A DNA stretch of 12,043 bases from Bacteroidota bacterium (GTDB lineage Bacteria; Bacteroidota; Bacteroidia; Bacteroidales; PXBB01): NCBI GenBank assembly GCA_022708385.1, contig JAKIYU010000054.1, positions 1 to 12,043 on the forward strand. The letters run 5' to 3'. A program made the translations under genes and the position numbers. The notes below the pieces were generated by a model. It was not told the DNA's origin and ran no database searches. It saw only the letters and a program-made list of their open reading frames with translations. Of the stretch, positions 5,957 to 12,043 are shown piece after piece (position 1 is the first letter of the stretch; every line of letters starts with the position of its first letter).

Positions 5957-8102
5957 AATTGTTAAATGGTATTAATATATTAATTTCAGTGCCTTGTCCT
6001 TCGGCCGATTTCATTTCAAACCTGGCGTTAATAAGCTGGGCTCTTTCTTTCATATTTATTAAGCCGTTTCCTTTTCCCTGTAAGTTTTTATCTAAATCGA
6101 ACCCACATCCATTGTCTTTGACAATAAAATTGATGTGACCTGTCCGCTCGAGCAAATATACCTTAACCAGAGATGCTTTGGCATGTTTTACGCAATTATT
6201 AAGAGCCTCCTGCGCTATGCGGTATATATATGTTTTTATTTTCCCGTCGTTGTATTCACCTGTCACATTTGTGTAAAAGCGTACTTCAATTTTTGCAGAT
6301 TCCTCAATTCTTTTGCATAAGTTGCTCAGTGCTGTTTGAATGCCAAATTCATAAAGTACCGCAGGCATAAGATTATTGGAAATACGGCGTATTTCATCTA
6401 TTGTGCTATCGAAAAGTGTCTTGGTTTTATGTAAAATTTCATTGGCTTTATCGGCATCAGCATTTAAAGCGCTTTCGATATGTAATTGAATGGCAATGAG
6501 CGATTGACCCAAGCTATCGTGCAACTCACGCGAAATCCTTTGCCGTTCCATTTCCTGCCCGTCGATTAATGAAGTAAGTCTTTTTTCGCGTTCTTCGAGA
6601 AGTGCCTTTTCGGCTTTTTTTCTTTTAGAAATATCCCTGATGACGAGTGCATCGTAGAATTTGCCACAGTACTCTACGGCATTTTCCTGTACTTCCACAT
6701 CAACCAGAGTCTGGTCTTTTCTGACCAGAATAGTTTCGTAAATATTGCTGCGACTAAAAGATTTAAGTGTTGGAGGTTCGGATTTCAGAACTAAAAAGTT
6801 ATCCACATTCATGCGCATAAGATCTTCTTCTTTATAGCCTGTTATTTTGACTGCAGCATGGTTAAGCAAGGTAATATTACCATTATAATGTAGAATTATG
6901 GCATCTTTGGTAGCATCGTAGAAATGCTGCAGGCGTTCTTCTCTTTCTTTTATTTCGAGCGATTTTTGCTTCAGGTTATCAATCATGGTATTAAATGACT
7001 GAGTGAGAGAAGCTATTTCGTCGTTCCCTTTGCAGTTCAGTTTTTGATCGTAGCTTCCTTCACTGACCTGATTAACAGCAAAGTTTAATCTTAAAATAGG
7101 GAAGGTTATTTTACCAGCAAAAAGATAGGAAACAGGCAGAATTACCAAAAAAACAAGTAGGCAAATAAAATAAATTTTATTGCGGGCTTTGACAATATCG
7201 GACATGACCTCCTTAAAATCAATTTCGGCAAGAATCACCCAGTTAAGGCCAAATGTCTGTATCAGATCGAATGAACTTAGTACTTTTTTGCCTCTGTAGT
7301 CGGTAATCAGCTCAGTGGCCGATATTTTATCCATAGCTTTAACGGTGGCATCGGTCATCACCTTCACATTAAGAAATGAATTGTCTTTGAAACGCGAACT
7401 GCTTCTCATATAAAAGTCATCACCCACGAGATAAGATTCGCCACTTTCACCCAAGCCACTTCGATTATCTGAAACCAGCATAATTTCGTTAATGGCGTCT
7501 GCTTCAATATCGAGCAAAGCCATACCTATCACTTCCTTATCATTATCAGCAAAAACAGGTGCAACCCCATAAAGTTTATCGCCATGCTTGCCTCCTTTAT
7601 CAACTTTGAAGTCCTGAATAAAAGGTTGCTGTAGTTCTTTAACCTTGTTTTCTATTTCTTTGAGTGTTACTAAAGGAATAAAGGATTCTATTGCATCTTT
7701 ATCGTTTAAGGACATTGCAGTATCTTCGTTTACGATAACGCAACCGGTAAAATCACCTAAAAGTAGATTTTTGAAATAGGGAGAATTTTTCAGCATGTCG
7801 CTTAAGTCGTTCAGATGCTGAATATTTGCATTTTGTTGTTTACGGAAAGAAAAGAAAACAAGAGTAGCACTCGAATTGGCAATATGGTTTAACTCATTAA
7901 TCCTGTCGGAGAAAAAATTAACGATGCGCAGTTTTTTCATTTCCCTTACAGAAGTCAATTGTTCAAAAGCCCTGTTCAGGATAGCTTTTTTGGTATAATA
8001 ATACGAAAAGGTGCTGGTGATCAATACGGAGCCTAGTCCAATAATGACAAACATGAAGAATAATTTTAAAGTTAGATTCAGCTTTGGAAATCGTAATTTC
8101 AT
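5925..8102 (-). CDS. Membrane sensor histidine kinase: Cache-HAMP-PAS-HisKA_3-HATPase
   Basis: A 725-residue kinase. Transmembrane helix 1 is at about 13-35 and helix 2 at about 309-330; they enclose a periplasmic domain of about 270 residues. It looks like a double-Cache ligand sensor: ALLDIEADAINEIM followed by GLGESGESYLVGDDFYMRSS, a typical Cache ending. A HAMP linker follows, then a PAS domain (AIILHYNGNITLLNHAA, GYKEEDL) and a HisKA_3 dimerisation/phosphoacceptor segment with His528 in RQRISRELHDSLGQS. The ATPase part has the N-box EALNNCVKHAKA (Asn635-636), DNGCGFD and GNGLINMKERA. HisKA_3 kinases pair with NarL-type regulators, matching the next gene. The ligand is unknown; a small organic acid or amino acid is typical for Cache domains, but this is inference. 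Confidence 0.92.
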   Translation of the reverse strand: MKLRFPKLNLTLKLFFMFVIIGLGSVLITSTFSYYYTKKAILNRAFEQLTSVREMKKLRIVNFFSDRINELNHIANSSATLVFFSFRKQQNANIQHLNDLSDMLKNSPYFKNLLLGDFTGCVIVNEDTAMSLNDKDAIESFIPLVTLKEIENKVKELQQPFIQDFKVDKGGKHGDKLYGVAPVFADNDKEVIGMALLDIEADAINEIMLVSDNRSGLGESGESYLVGDDFYMRSSSRFKDNSFLNVKVMTDATVKAMDKISATELITDYRGKKVLSSFDLIQTFGLNWVILAEIDFKEVMSDIVKARNKIYFICLLVFLVILPVSYLFAGKITFPILRLNFAVNQVSEGSYDQKLNCKGNDEIASLTQSFNTMIDNLKQKSLEIKEREERLQHFYDATKDAIILHYNGNITLLNHAAVKITGYKEEDLMRMNVDNFLVLKSEPPTLKSFSRSNIYETILVRKDQTLVDVEVQENAVEYCGKFYDALVIRDISKRKKAEKALLEEREKRLTSLIDGQEMERQRISRELHDSLGQSLIAIQLHIESALNADADKANEILHKTKTLFDSTIDEIRRISNNLMPAVLYEFGIQTALSNLCKRIEESAKIEVRFYTNVTGEYNDGKIKTYIYRIAQEALNNCVKHAKASLVKVYLLERTGHINFIVKDNGCGFDLDKNLQGKGNGLINMKERAQLINARFEMKSAEGQGTEINILIPFNNYEQQNQNSYR

Positions 8103-8122
8103 TTTTTATCAGAAAAACACGG

Positions 8123-8151
8123 TAAAAGTAATAAAAATTTGGACATAACAA
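8123..8151 (-). promoter_or_regulatory. Candidate promoter of the sensor kinase operon
   Basis: On the minus strand TTG (8151-8149) is followed after 18 bases by TACTTTTA (8130-8123), one mismatch from TAnnTTTG, with the kinase ATG about 20 bases beyond. The spacing is acceptable, but in AT-rich DNA such matches arise easily. Confidence 0.33.
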
Positions 8152-8210
8152 TTAAGTATTTTACTTAGAATATTACAATGGGCACTTACAGCAAATGAAT
8201 AAAAATGTTA

Positions 8211-8262
8211 TAACGTGCGGATTACAAATCCGCACGAGTTAAGGAATGCAAATCCGCACGAG
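8211..8262. repeat. REP-like palindrome with a second half-copy
   Basis: A perfect 10-bp inverted repeat, CGTGCGGATT (8214-8223) and AATCCGCACG (8227-8236), is separated by a 3-base ACA loop. Outer TAA/TTA bases extend the pairing after a 2-base bulge. The right half is repeated: the 14-mer CAAATCCGCACGAG occurs at 8225-8238 and again at 8249-8262. The element is far richer in G+C than its AT-rich surroundings. It has the shape of a repetitive extragenic palindrome (REP/BIME), the class mobilised by single-stranded-DNA tyrosine transposases; no such gene is present here. It is not followed by a T-tract on either strand, so a simple terminator is unlikely. The rest of 8103-8311 shows only AT-rich leader DNA. 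Confidence 0.6.
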
Positions 8263-8311
8263 CTGAATATTTTTAAGGGCAAATTAATACTAAGTTGGAA
8301 TGAATTAATTA

Positions 8312-8892
8312 TCAGAAGTTTTCCTCGATATCAATATTATATTTGGCTAATAATCCTGAAATACCCCTGAGAGAAAAGCGGGCTTTCTTAATATGGTTTA
8401 ACTCTGGATCAATAATGTAGTTGAAAGCTGTACGCAGATCGGCTTTTTCGAGGTTGGTGCGCATAAAAAGAGCCCTGTCGAGGTCACAGTTATCAAATAC
8501 CGCAGCTGTTAGGTCTGACTCGGTAAAATCAACTTCCTGCAGGCGGGAGTGTATGAAAATTGTTTTCTTAAGCTTCAGTTTATAGAAAGAGGCATGGTCG
8601 AGCAGGCAGTTACTGAAAGAGAGAGACAGTCCGAACTCATTCGTAAATCAAAGCGCAGACCAAGCAGTTTGCAGTCCCTGAAGCTTACGTTGCGCCATGC
8701 CGTTCCGTTAGTTTTAAACATGCTCAGTTCACAGCAGATGAAAGTGCAGTCGGTGAACCTGTATCCTGTAAAATCCTGGCCTGTAAAAACGACATTGTTG
8801 AAGGTGCAGTTTTCGTATTCGCCTTTCAGCAGGGGTATCGTTTCAGGATCCCTTCCTGTAAATGTCCTGCCTTCAAAATAAACCTCTGTCAT
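8312..8892 (-). pseudogene. Pentapeptide-repeat protein gene, broken by a one-base frameshift
   Basis: From ATG 8892 the frame encodes a typical pentapeptide-repeat start: YFEGRTF, LKGEYENCTF, DFTGYRFTDCTF and CKLLGLRFDL. After codon 83 (TTA, 8646-8644) the frame degenerates into an unrelated tail and stops at 8575. Family-like sequence resumes one frame over at 8641, giving NEFGLSLSFSNCLLDHASF, then LQEVDFTESDLTAAVFDNCD, KADLRTAFNYIIDPELN and a C-terminus GISGLLAKYNIDIEENF ending at the TGA at 8312. The lesion lies at 8642-8643, where one base is missing. Restored, the protein would be about 193 residues, a right-handed beta-helix of unknown function in this subfamily. It follows the lipoprotein gene by 15 bases. 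The long intact second half suggests a very recent mutation or a sequencing error. No slippery heptamer indicates programmed shifting. Confidence 0.82.
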
Positions 8893-8907
8893 GTTTAAAA
8901 AATTCGC

Positions 8908-9492
8908 TTATTTTCCCGCTTGTATTGCTAAATATTCATGAGCTTCCTTAAGCAGTTTTATTCCTTCATCGGTATCGGCAGGTTCGTCTGTATCGTTAAT
9001 TTCTTTTATGATGGTATCATTATGAAAATAGAAAGTTTTTCCCTTTCTCTGGTCTGATTTGCCCTTGTTCGAAGCGCCATGGTCTTCGATAAAAGCCAGG
9101 ATAAGTGCACCGTTACAGAAATAAAACTCCTCGGTACGTTCGGATATTTGTTTATAGGGATAGGATTTAATCCTCACTACCTGGTTGTTTTCGGAATAGT
9201 AGTCCAGTTTGGACCACTTTTGTTTAACCTGTTCCCTCATATCCTTTGTCTGGAGTGTATTTTTCTGAAATTTTTCAAGGCCGGTTTCAATTCTTTCTCT
9301 CTCGGCATCAATTACTTTAATTATTGAATCGTTATTGAACGCAGGTGGGGCTGCAGCGACAGAATCGACGTTTTTCAAGGTATCGGCGCCCATGCATACA
9401 TTTTTATCAGCGCCAGTGTTGCAGGACACCATTAAAGCAGCTGCTATGGCTGCATTAAAAAGAAGTAAAAGACTTTTTTTCATAGTTTTCAT
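8908..9492 (-). CDS. Lipoprotein of unknown function
   Basis: A 194-residue protein. Its type II signal peptide has a positively charged start (MKTMKK), a hydrophobic core and lipobox M-V-S-C, with the lipidated residue at Cys24; it should be anchored in the membrane on the periplasmic side or exported to the surface. A second ATG at 9483 (M-K-K-S-L) is an equally good start. The mature part begins with a low-complexity linker, then a helical, charged segment (about 58-90) and a mixed region with KLDYYSENNQVVRIKSYPY and FYFCNGALILAFIEDHG, which looks like short beta-strand repeats of a type seen in several uncharacterised Bacteroidota lipoproteins. I do not recognise a characterised family. 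The pentapeptide-repeat gene starts 15 bases downstream, so the two are likely cotranscribed. The 98-base gap upstream (9493-9590) shows no clear promoter or terminator. Confidence 0.75.
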   Translation of the reverse strand: MKTMKKSLLLLFNAAIAAALMVSCNTGADKNVCMGADTLKNVDSVAAAPPAFNNDSIIKVIDAERERIETGLEKFQKNTLQTKDMREQVKQKWSKLDYYSENNQVVRIKSYPYKQISERTEEFYFCNGALILAFIEDHGASNKGKSDQRKGKTFYFHNDTIIKEINDTDEPADTDEGIKLLKEAHEYLAIQAGK

Positions 9493-9590
9493 GTTTGTTT
9501 TTTTTTGATTAGAGGTCAGCTATTATAAATTTGCTAATTTCAGGGAACAGCATTATTTCGGTAATGAGGCTGCAAACAAAGCGGGACAAT

Positions 9591-10229
9591 TTATACAAGA
9601 AACGGATTAGAGTTGCGTTCCTTTCCGATAGTTGTTTCAGGGCCATGCCCGCAAAGCACCCTTACATTATCGTCAAGTGTCATCAACTTGTCATTAATGG
9701 ACGCGATGAGTGTGTCGTAATCGCCTGTAGGCAGATCAGTCCTGCCTATACTTCCTTTAAACAGAACATCGCCAACAATAACAAAATTATCTTCTGGCGC
9801 ATAAAAGCAGATGCTGCCTGCGGCATGCCCGGGTGTATGGAGAATTTTCAACTCATAGTTACCAACCCTTACAATATCGCCATCGGCAAGGTAAATCCCT
9901 GGCTCGACCGTATTTGTAATATTGAAACCAAAGAGGGCGCCAGTGCGGGGTGCTTCCGAAAGGAAAGGGAGTGCATCTCTGTGGATGCCGAGGGGGATAT
10001 TAAGCTTTTCATGTACTATACTGTTTCCTGCCACATGGTCAACATGACCGTGGGTATTGTAAAAGGCAAGTGTTTTGAGCTTATTTTCAGTAAGAAATTT
10101 TTCCAGGGTAAGCCACTCATTAGCGCTGTTGCAGGCAGGGTCGATAAGGATACATTCTCCCGTCTCGTTGTAAAGAGCATAAGCATTAACCTGAAAAGGG
10201 TTAAAGACAAAGGTTTTAACTTTAAGCAT
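9591..10229 (-). CDS. Metallo-beta-lactamase-fold hydrolase, glyoxalase II-like
   Basis: A 212-residue cytoplasmic MBL-fold enzyme with the complete metal-binding set: THGHVDH (His60, His62, Asp64, His65), His131 in HTPGHAAGS, Asp154 in VGDVLFKGSIGRTDLP, and His195 in CGHGPET. GRTDLP and the C-terminal GHGPETTIGKE-x-x-x-NPF are typical of the short glyoxalase II/YcbL-like branch, which hydrolyses thioesters such as S-lactoylglutathione analogues or acts on related thiol conjugates. The C-terminal substrate domain of classical glyoxalase II is absent, so the true substrate is open. It begins 6 bases after pyrI and is the last gene of that run. A long plus-strand reading frame lies opposite it but has no family features. 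Confidence 0.85.
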   Translation of the reverse strand: MLKVKTFVFNPFQVNAYALYNETGECILIDPACNSANEWLTLEKFLTENKLKTLAFYNTHGHVDHVAGNSIVHEKLNIPLGIHRDALPFLSEAPRTGALFGFNITNTVEPGIYLADGDIVRVGNYELKILHTPGHAAGSICFYAPEDNFVIVGDVLFKGSIGRTDLPTGDYDTLIASINDKLMTLDDNVRVLCGHGPETTIGKERNSNPFLV

Positions 10230-10235
10230 AATTAA

Positions 10236-10688
10236 TTATATGAAGGCAAGGTTGTTTTTACCTGTAATTTTCTCGCAGTAATGACATCTCAGTTTGATTT
10301 CCTGGTCGGGTACGAGATTGAATTTGGTAACAACTTTCTCGATATTTGTGATGCAATTGGGATTAAAGCATTTGACAATGCCCTCGATATAATTTGGGAT
10401 TTGGAGCGAAGTTTTCTCAATAATCTGAAAATCCTTAATGGTGATAAGCGTAGCCGAAGGTGCCACAAGGGCAATTTTATTGATTTCTTCTTTTTTGAAG
10501 TATTTGTTATGTACTTTAATGATGCCCTTGGTGCCAAATTTTTTGCTTTCGAGGTTGATACCAAACAGTATCTGGTTTTCGTAATTTTCGAGGTTTAATA
10601 TCTTAATTACCTTGAAAACGCTTTTAGAAGGTATATGGTCTATGACCGTACCATTCTCGAGTGCTGATACTTTTAATTCTTTTACCAT
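10236..10688 (-). CDS. pyrI: Aspartate carbamoyltransferase regulatory chain
   Basis: A 150-residue regulatory subunit of the aspartate transcarbamoylase holoenzyme, which binds CTP/ATP allosterically and bridges catalytic trimers through a zinc domain. The N-terminal allosteric domain starts with KVSALENGTVIDHIPSKSVF, including the conserved I-D-H-I-P. The C-terminal zinc domain has all four cysteines: Cys107 and Cys112 in CFNPNC, Cys135 and Cys138 in CHYC. Length is normal. Its ATG shares one base with the pyrB stop codon (TAATG), so its translation is probably coupled to pyrB to give matched subunit amounts. Presence of PyrI implies the feedback-regulated, E. coli-like holoenzyme. Confidence 0.95.
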   Translation of the reverse strand: MVKELKVSALENGTVIDHIPSKSVFKVIKILNLENYENQILFGINLESKKFGTKGIIKVHNKYFKKEEINKIALVAPSATLITIKDFQIIEKTSLQIPNYIEGIVKCFNPNCITNIEKVVTKFNLVPDQEIKLRCHYCEKITGKNNLAFI

Positions 10689-11596
10689 TATTTTAAACCT
10701 AAAATTGAAGTTATTAATGCCTGACGAACATATACCCCATTAAGGGCTTGCTGGAAATAGTGGGCCTTTGGTGAATCGTCAACGTCAATATCAATTTCAT
10801 TCACACGTGGCATGGGATGGAGTACTTTCATATTTTCCTTAGTGTGTTCAAGCATGGATTTGTTGAGATTGTAGAGGTTTTTAACTCTTTCGTACTCGAG
10901 GGGGTCGGAAAATCTTTCTCTCTGAATGCGTGTCATGTAAAGAATATCAACGAGAGGGAGTACGTCGTTAAGATCGGTATATTGGTAGTAGGCTAGTTTT
11001 TTCTCTTTGATATGGATTTTGACGGCGCTGGGCAGTTTGAGTTCGGTCGGAGAAACGAGATGGAAAGTACAGTTGAAGTTGCATAGAGCGATTACAAGAG
11101 AATGTACTGTTCTTCCATATTTAAGATCTCCCACAAAGGCTACGTGGAGGTCATCGAGGGTGTGCTGGGTCTGAAGAATGGTATAGAGGTCAAGCAGGGT
11201 TTGCGTAGGGTGCTGGTTAGCGCCATCACCTGCATTGATAACAGGTACTTTAGACACTTCACTAGCAAATCGGGCGCTGCCTTCGACCGGGTTGCGCATA
11301 ACAATAAGGTCGGAATAATTGCTTACCGTAATGATAGTGTCTTTAAGCGATTCACCTTTTTTCACACTTGTAGAAGACGAATCGGAGAAACCGATAACTT
11401 TGCCACCGAGGCGACAAACGGCGCTTTCGAAGCTCAGTCGCGTACGTGTAGAAGGTTCGAAGAATAATGTTGCTACAACTTTATTGTTGAGCAGGTTTTG
11501 TGAAGGATTACTTTCGAAGTCCTTAGCTATTTCAAGAATGCGCAATTGTTCCTCTTTAGTGTAATCATTAATAGATATTAAACTTTTACCTTTCAT
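10688..11596 (-). CDS. pyrB: Aspartate carbamoyltransferase catalytic chain
   Basis: A 302-residue catalytic subunit that condenses carbamoyl phosphate with aspartate, the committed step of pyrimidine synthesis. Carbamoyl-phosphate motif FEPSTRTR is complete (STRTR at 49-53). The mobile loop reads SSSTSVKKGESLKDT, with the active-site lysine at 79/80. HPTQ is at 129-132, FVGDLKYGRTVHS marks the aspartate domain hinge, and HPMPR is at 260-264. Full-length and intact. The ATG at 11596 follows an intrinsic terminator by only about 20 bases, and I see no good promoter between them, so pyrB may depend on read-through from the GTPase gene or on a promoter inside it. Confidence 0.96.
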   Translation of the reverse strand: MKGKSLISINDYTKEEQLRILEIAKDFESNPSQNLLNNKVVATLFFEPSTRTRLSFESAVCRLGGKVIGFSDSSSTSVKKGESLKDTIITVSNYSDLIVMRNPVEGSARFASEVSKVPVINAGDGANQHPTQTLLDLYTILQTQHTLDDLHVAFVGDLKYGRTVHSLVIALCNFNCTFHLVSPTELKLPSAVKIHIKEKKLAYYQYTDLNDVLPLVDILYMTRIQRERFSDPLEYERVKNLYNLNKSMLEHTKENMKVLHPMPRVNEIDIDVDDSPKAHYFQQALNGVYVRQALITSILGLK

Positions 11597-11617
11597 ATAA
11601 AAATGTTTAAAATATTC

Positions 11618-11651
11618 AAAAAAAAAGCGACTTAAGAATTAAGTCGCTTTT
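11618..11651 (-). terminator. Intrinsic terminator (possible attenuator) between the GTPase gene and pyrB
   Basis: On the minus strand AAAAGCGACTTAA (11651-11639) and TTAAGTCGCTTTT (11635-11623) form a perfect 13-bp stem with a TTC loop. The T-run lasts through 11618, giving nine consecutive T at the 3' side. It starts 4 bases after the GTPase stop codon and ends 21 bases before the pyrB ATG. It is the strongest hairpin plus T-tract in the window. It may simply end the upstream transcript, but its tight position before pyrBI resembles UTP-sensitive attenuators known for pyrBI in E. coli. Confidence 0.82.
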
Positions 11652-11655
11652 AAAA

Positions 11656-12043
11656 TTATTGACAGCAGCAGCAGCCTTTACTGAGGTTAAATTTCTTAAC
11701 AAAATCGCAAAGAAGTGTTGCTAGGTCGGGTTTTCCAATTTCCTGTAATTCGTAATCAACTTTTGTATAAGGTTTGTTGATTTTAACGATTCTTGTAAGG
11801 TCGATAGGTGTTGCAATAACAACCGCATCACAATCGGTATTATTTATAGATTTTTCGAGGTCTGCTACCTGCTGGTCGCCATATCCCATAGCAGGGAGTA
11901 AAGTACCTATATTGGGGTAAATTTCGAAAGTTTCTTTAAGTCGTCCAACAACATAAGGTCTTGGGTCAACAAGTTCTTTAGCACCCATTTTGGTTGCCGC
12001 AACAGTTCCGGCACCAATTTTCATGTGGCCATGAGTTAAAGTG
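11656..12043 (-). CDS. COG2403-type GTPase (cyclic 2,3-diphosphoglycerate synthetase-like), C-terminal fragment
   Basis: The gene enters from beyond the right edge. An internal ATG at 12024 is not the true start, since the frame stays open upstream through TLTHGH and the family continues across it. Visible residues are THGHMKIGAGTVAATKMGAK, ELVDPRPYVVG, TFEIYPNIGTLLPAMGYGDQ, CDAVVIATPIDLTRI and a final KPYTKVDYELQEIG. These match the C-terminal half of predicted GTPases related to archaeal cyclic 2,3-diphosphoglycerate synthetase, whose role in bacteria is not established. The nucleotide-binding N-terminus lies outside the window. The last residues are G-C-C-C-C-Q, four cysteines in a row just before the stop codon, which is unusual for a cytoplasmic enzyme and could bind metal or sulfur. 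The terminator follows 4 bases later. Confidence 0.78.
   Translation of the reverse strand, partial: TLTHGHMKIGAGTVAATKMGAKELVDPRPYVVGRLKETFEIYPNIGTLLPAMGYGDQQVADLEKSINNTDCDAVVIATPIDLTRIVKINKPYTKVDYELQEIGKPDLATLLCDFVKKFNLSKGCCCCQ

Noticed and set aside
6799..6807. A perfect DnaA-box consensus TTATCCACA
   Set aside because: It is a single copy inside the PAS-coding part of the kinase gene (encoding part of NVDNF on the other strand), with no second box or AT-rich element beside it; one chance hit in about 24 kb of both strands is not surprising.
8641..8650. Programmed ribosomal frameshifting in the pentapeptide gene
   Set aside because: The crossing point reads GAT TTA CGA ATG on the coding strand, with no X-XXY-YYZ slippery heptamer and no evident stimulatory hairpin; a mutation or sequencing error is simpler.
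8549..8881. A 110-codon plus-strand open frame opposite the pentapeptide gene
   Set aside because: It is the antisense of two pentapeptide-coding frames and shows no domain; the minus-strand repeats explain the region.
9531..10235. A 234-codon plus-strand open frame fully covering the MBL hydrolase gene
   Set aside because: Its translation has no family motifs and is cysteine- and lysine-rich in the pattern of an antisense shadow; the minus-strand gene has every metal ligand of its family.
11656..12024. Treating the ATG at 12024 as the start of a small 122-residue protein
   Set aside because: The frame continues open to the window edge through THGH, and this segment is the middle of a longer known GTPase family, so the gene is partial, not small.

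Overview
The window looks like a chromosomal segment of a Bacteroidota bacterium, most likely in or near Bacteroidales/Marinilabiliales. The evidence is low GC with very AT-rich gaps, candidate promoters of the TAnnTTTG type with weak Shine-Dalgarno signals, a membrane TPR protein paired with ribH, a 5'-nucleotidase split into two proteins, and a COG2403-type GTPase. All genes are on the minus strand except one asparagine synthetase gene. No rRNA, tRNA, CRISPR array, phage gene or transposase was seen.

Layout from left to right: (1) the first 43 codons of dnaA run off the left edge, preceded by a 135-base gap that is almost pure A/T. (2) A two-gene unit encodes a UshA/CD73-like 5'-nucleotidase as separate proteins. 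The C-terminal substrate domain is a lipoprotein and is encoded first. The metallophosphatase domain has a Tat-type signal and follows with overlapping ends. (3) A divergent promoter region leads to asnB (+), which ends 1 base from the convergent ribH. (4) A TPR membrane protein and ribH form a short operon. (5) A Cache-HAMP-PAS-HisKA_3 sensor kinase and a NarL/LuxR-type response regulator overlap by 32 bases. (6) A gap upstream of the kinase holds a REP-like palindrome with a second half-copy. (7) A lipoprotein of unknown function precedes a pentapeptide-repeat gene that is broken by a one-base frameshift. (8) A pyrimidine operon, pyrB-pyrI, has 1-base overlap coupling and is followed 6 bases later by a glyoxalase II-like hydrolase. 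(9) The C-terminal part of a COG2403-type GTPase, ending in four consecutive cysteines, runs off the right edge.

Most of the window is housekeeping: replication initiation, nucleotide scavenging, riboflavin, asparagine and de novo pyrimidine synthesis. The points most worth following up are the strong intrinsic terminator squeezed between the GTPase stop codon and pyrB (possible attenuation control), the frameshifted pentapeptide gene, the REP-like repeat, the split nucleotidase with reversed domain order, and the tetra-cysteine tail. I see no clear sign of a wholly new multi-gene system.
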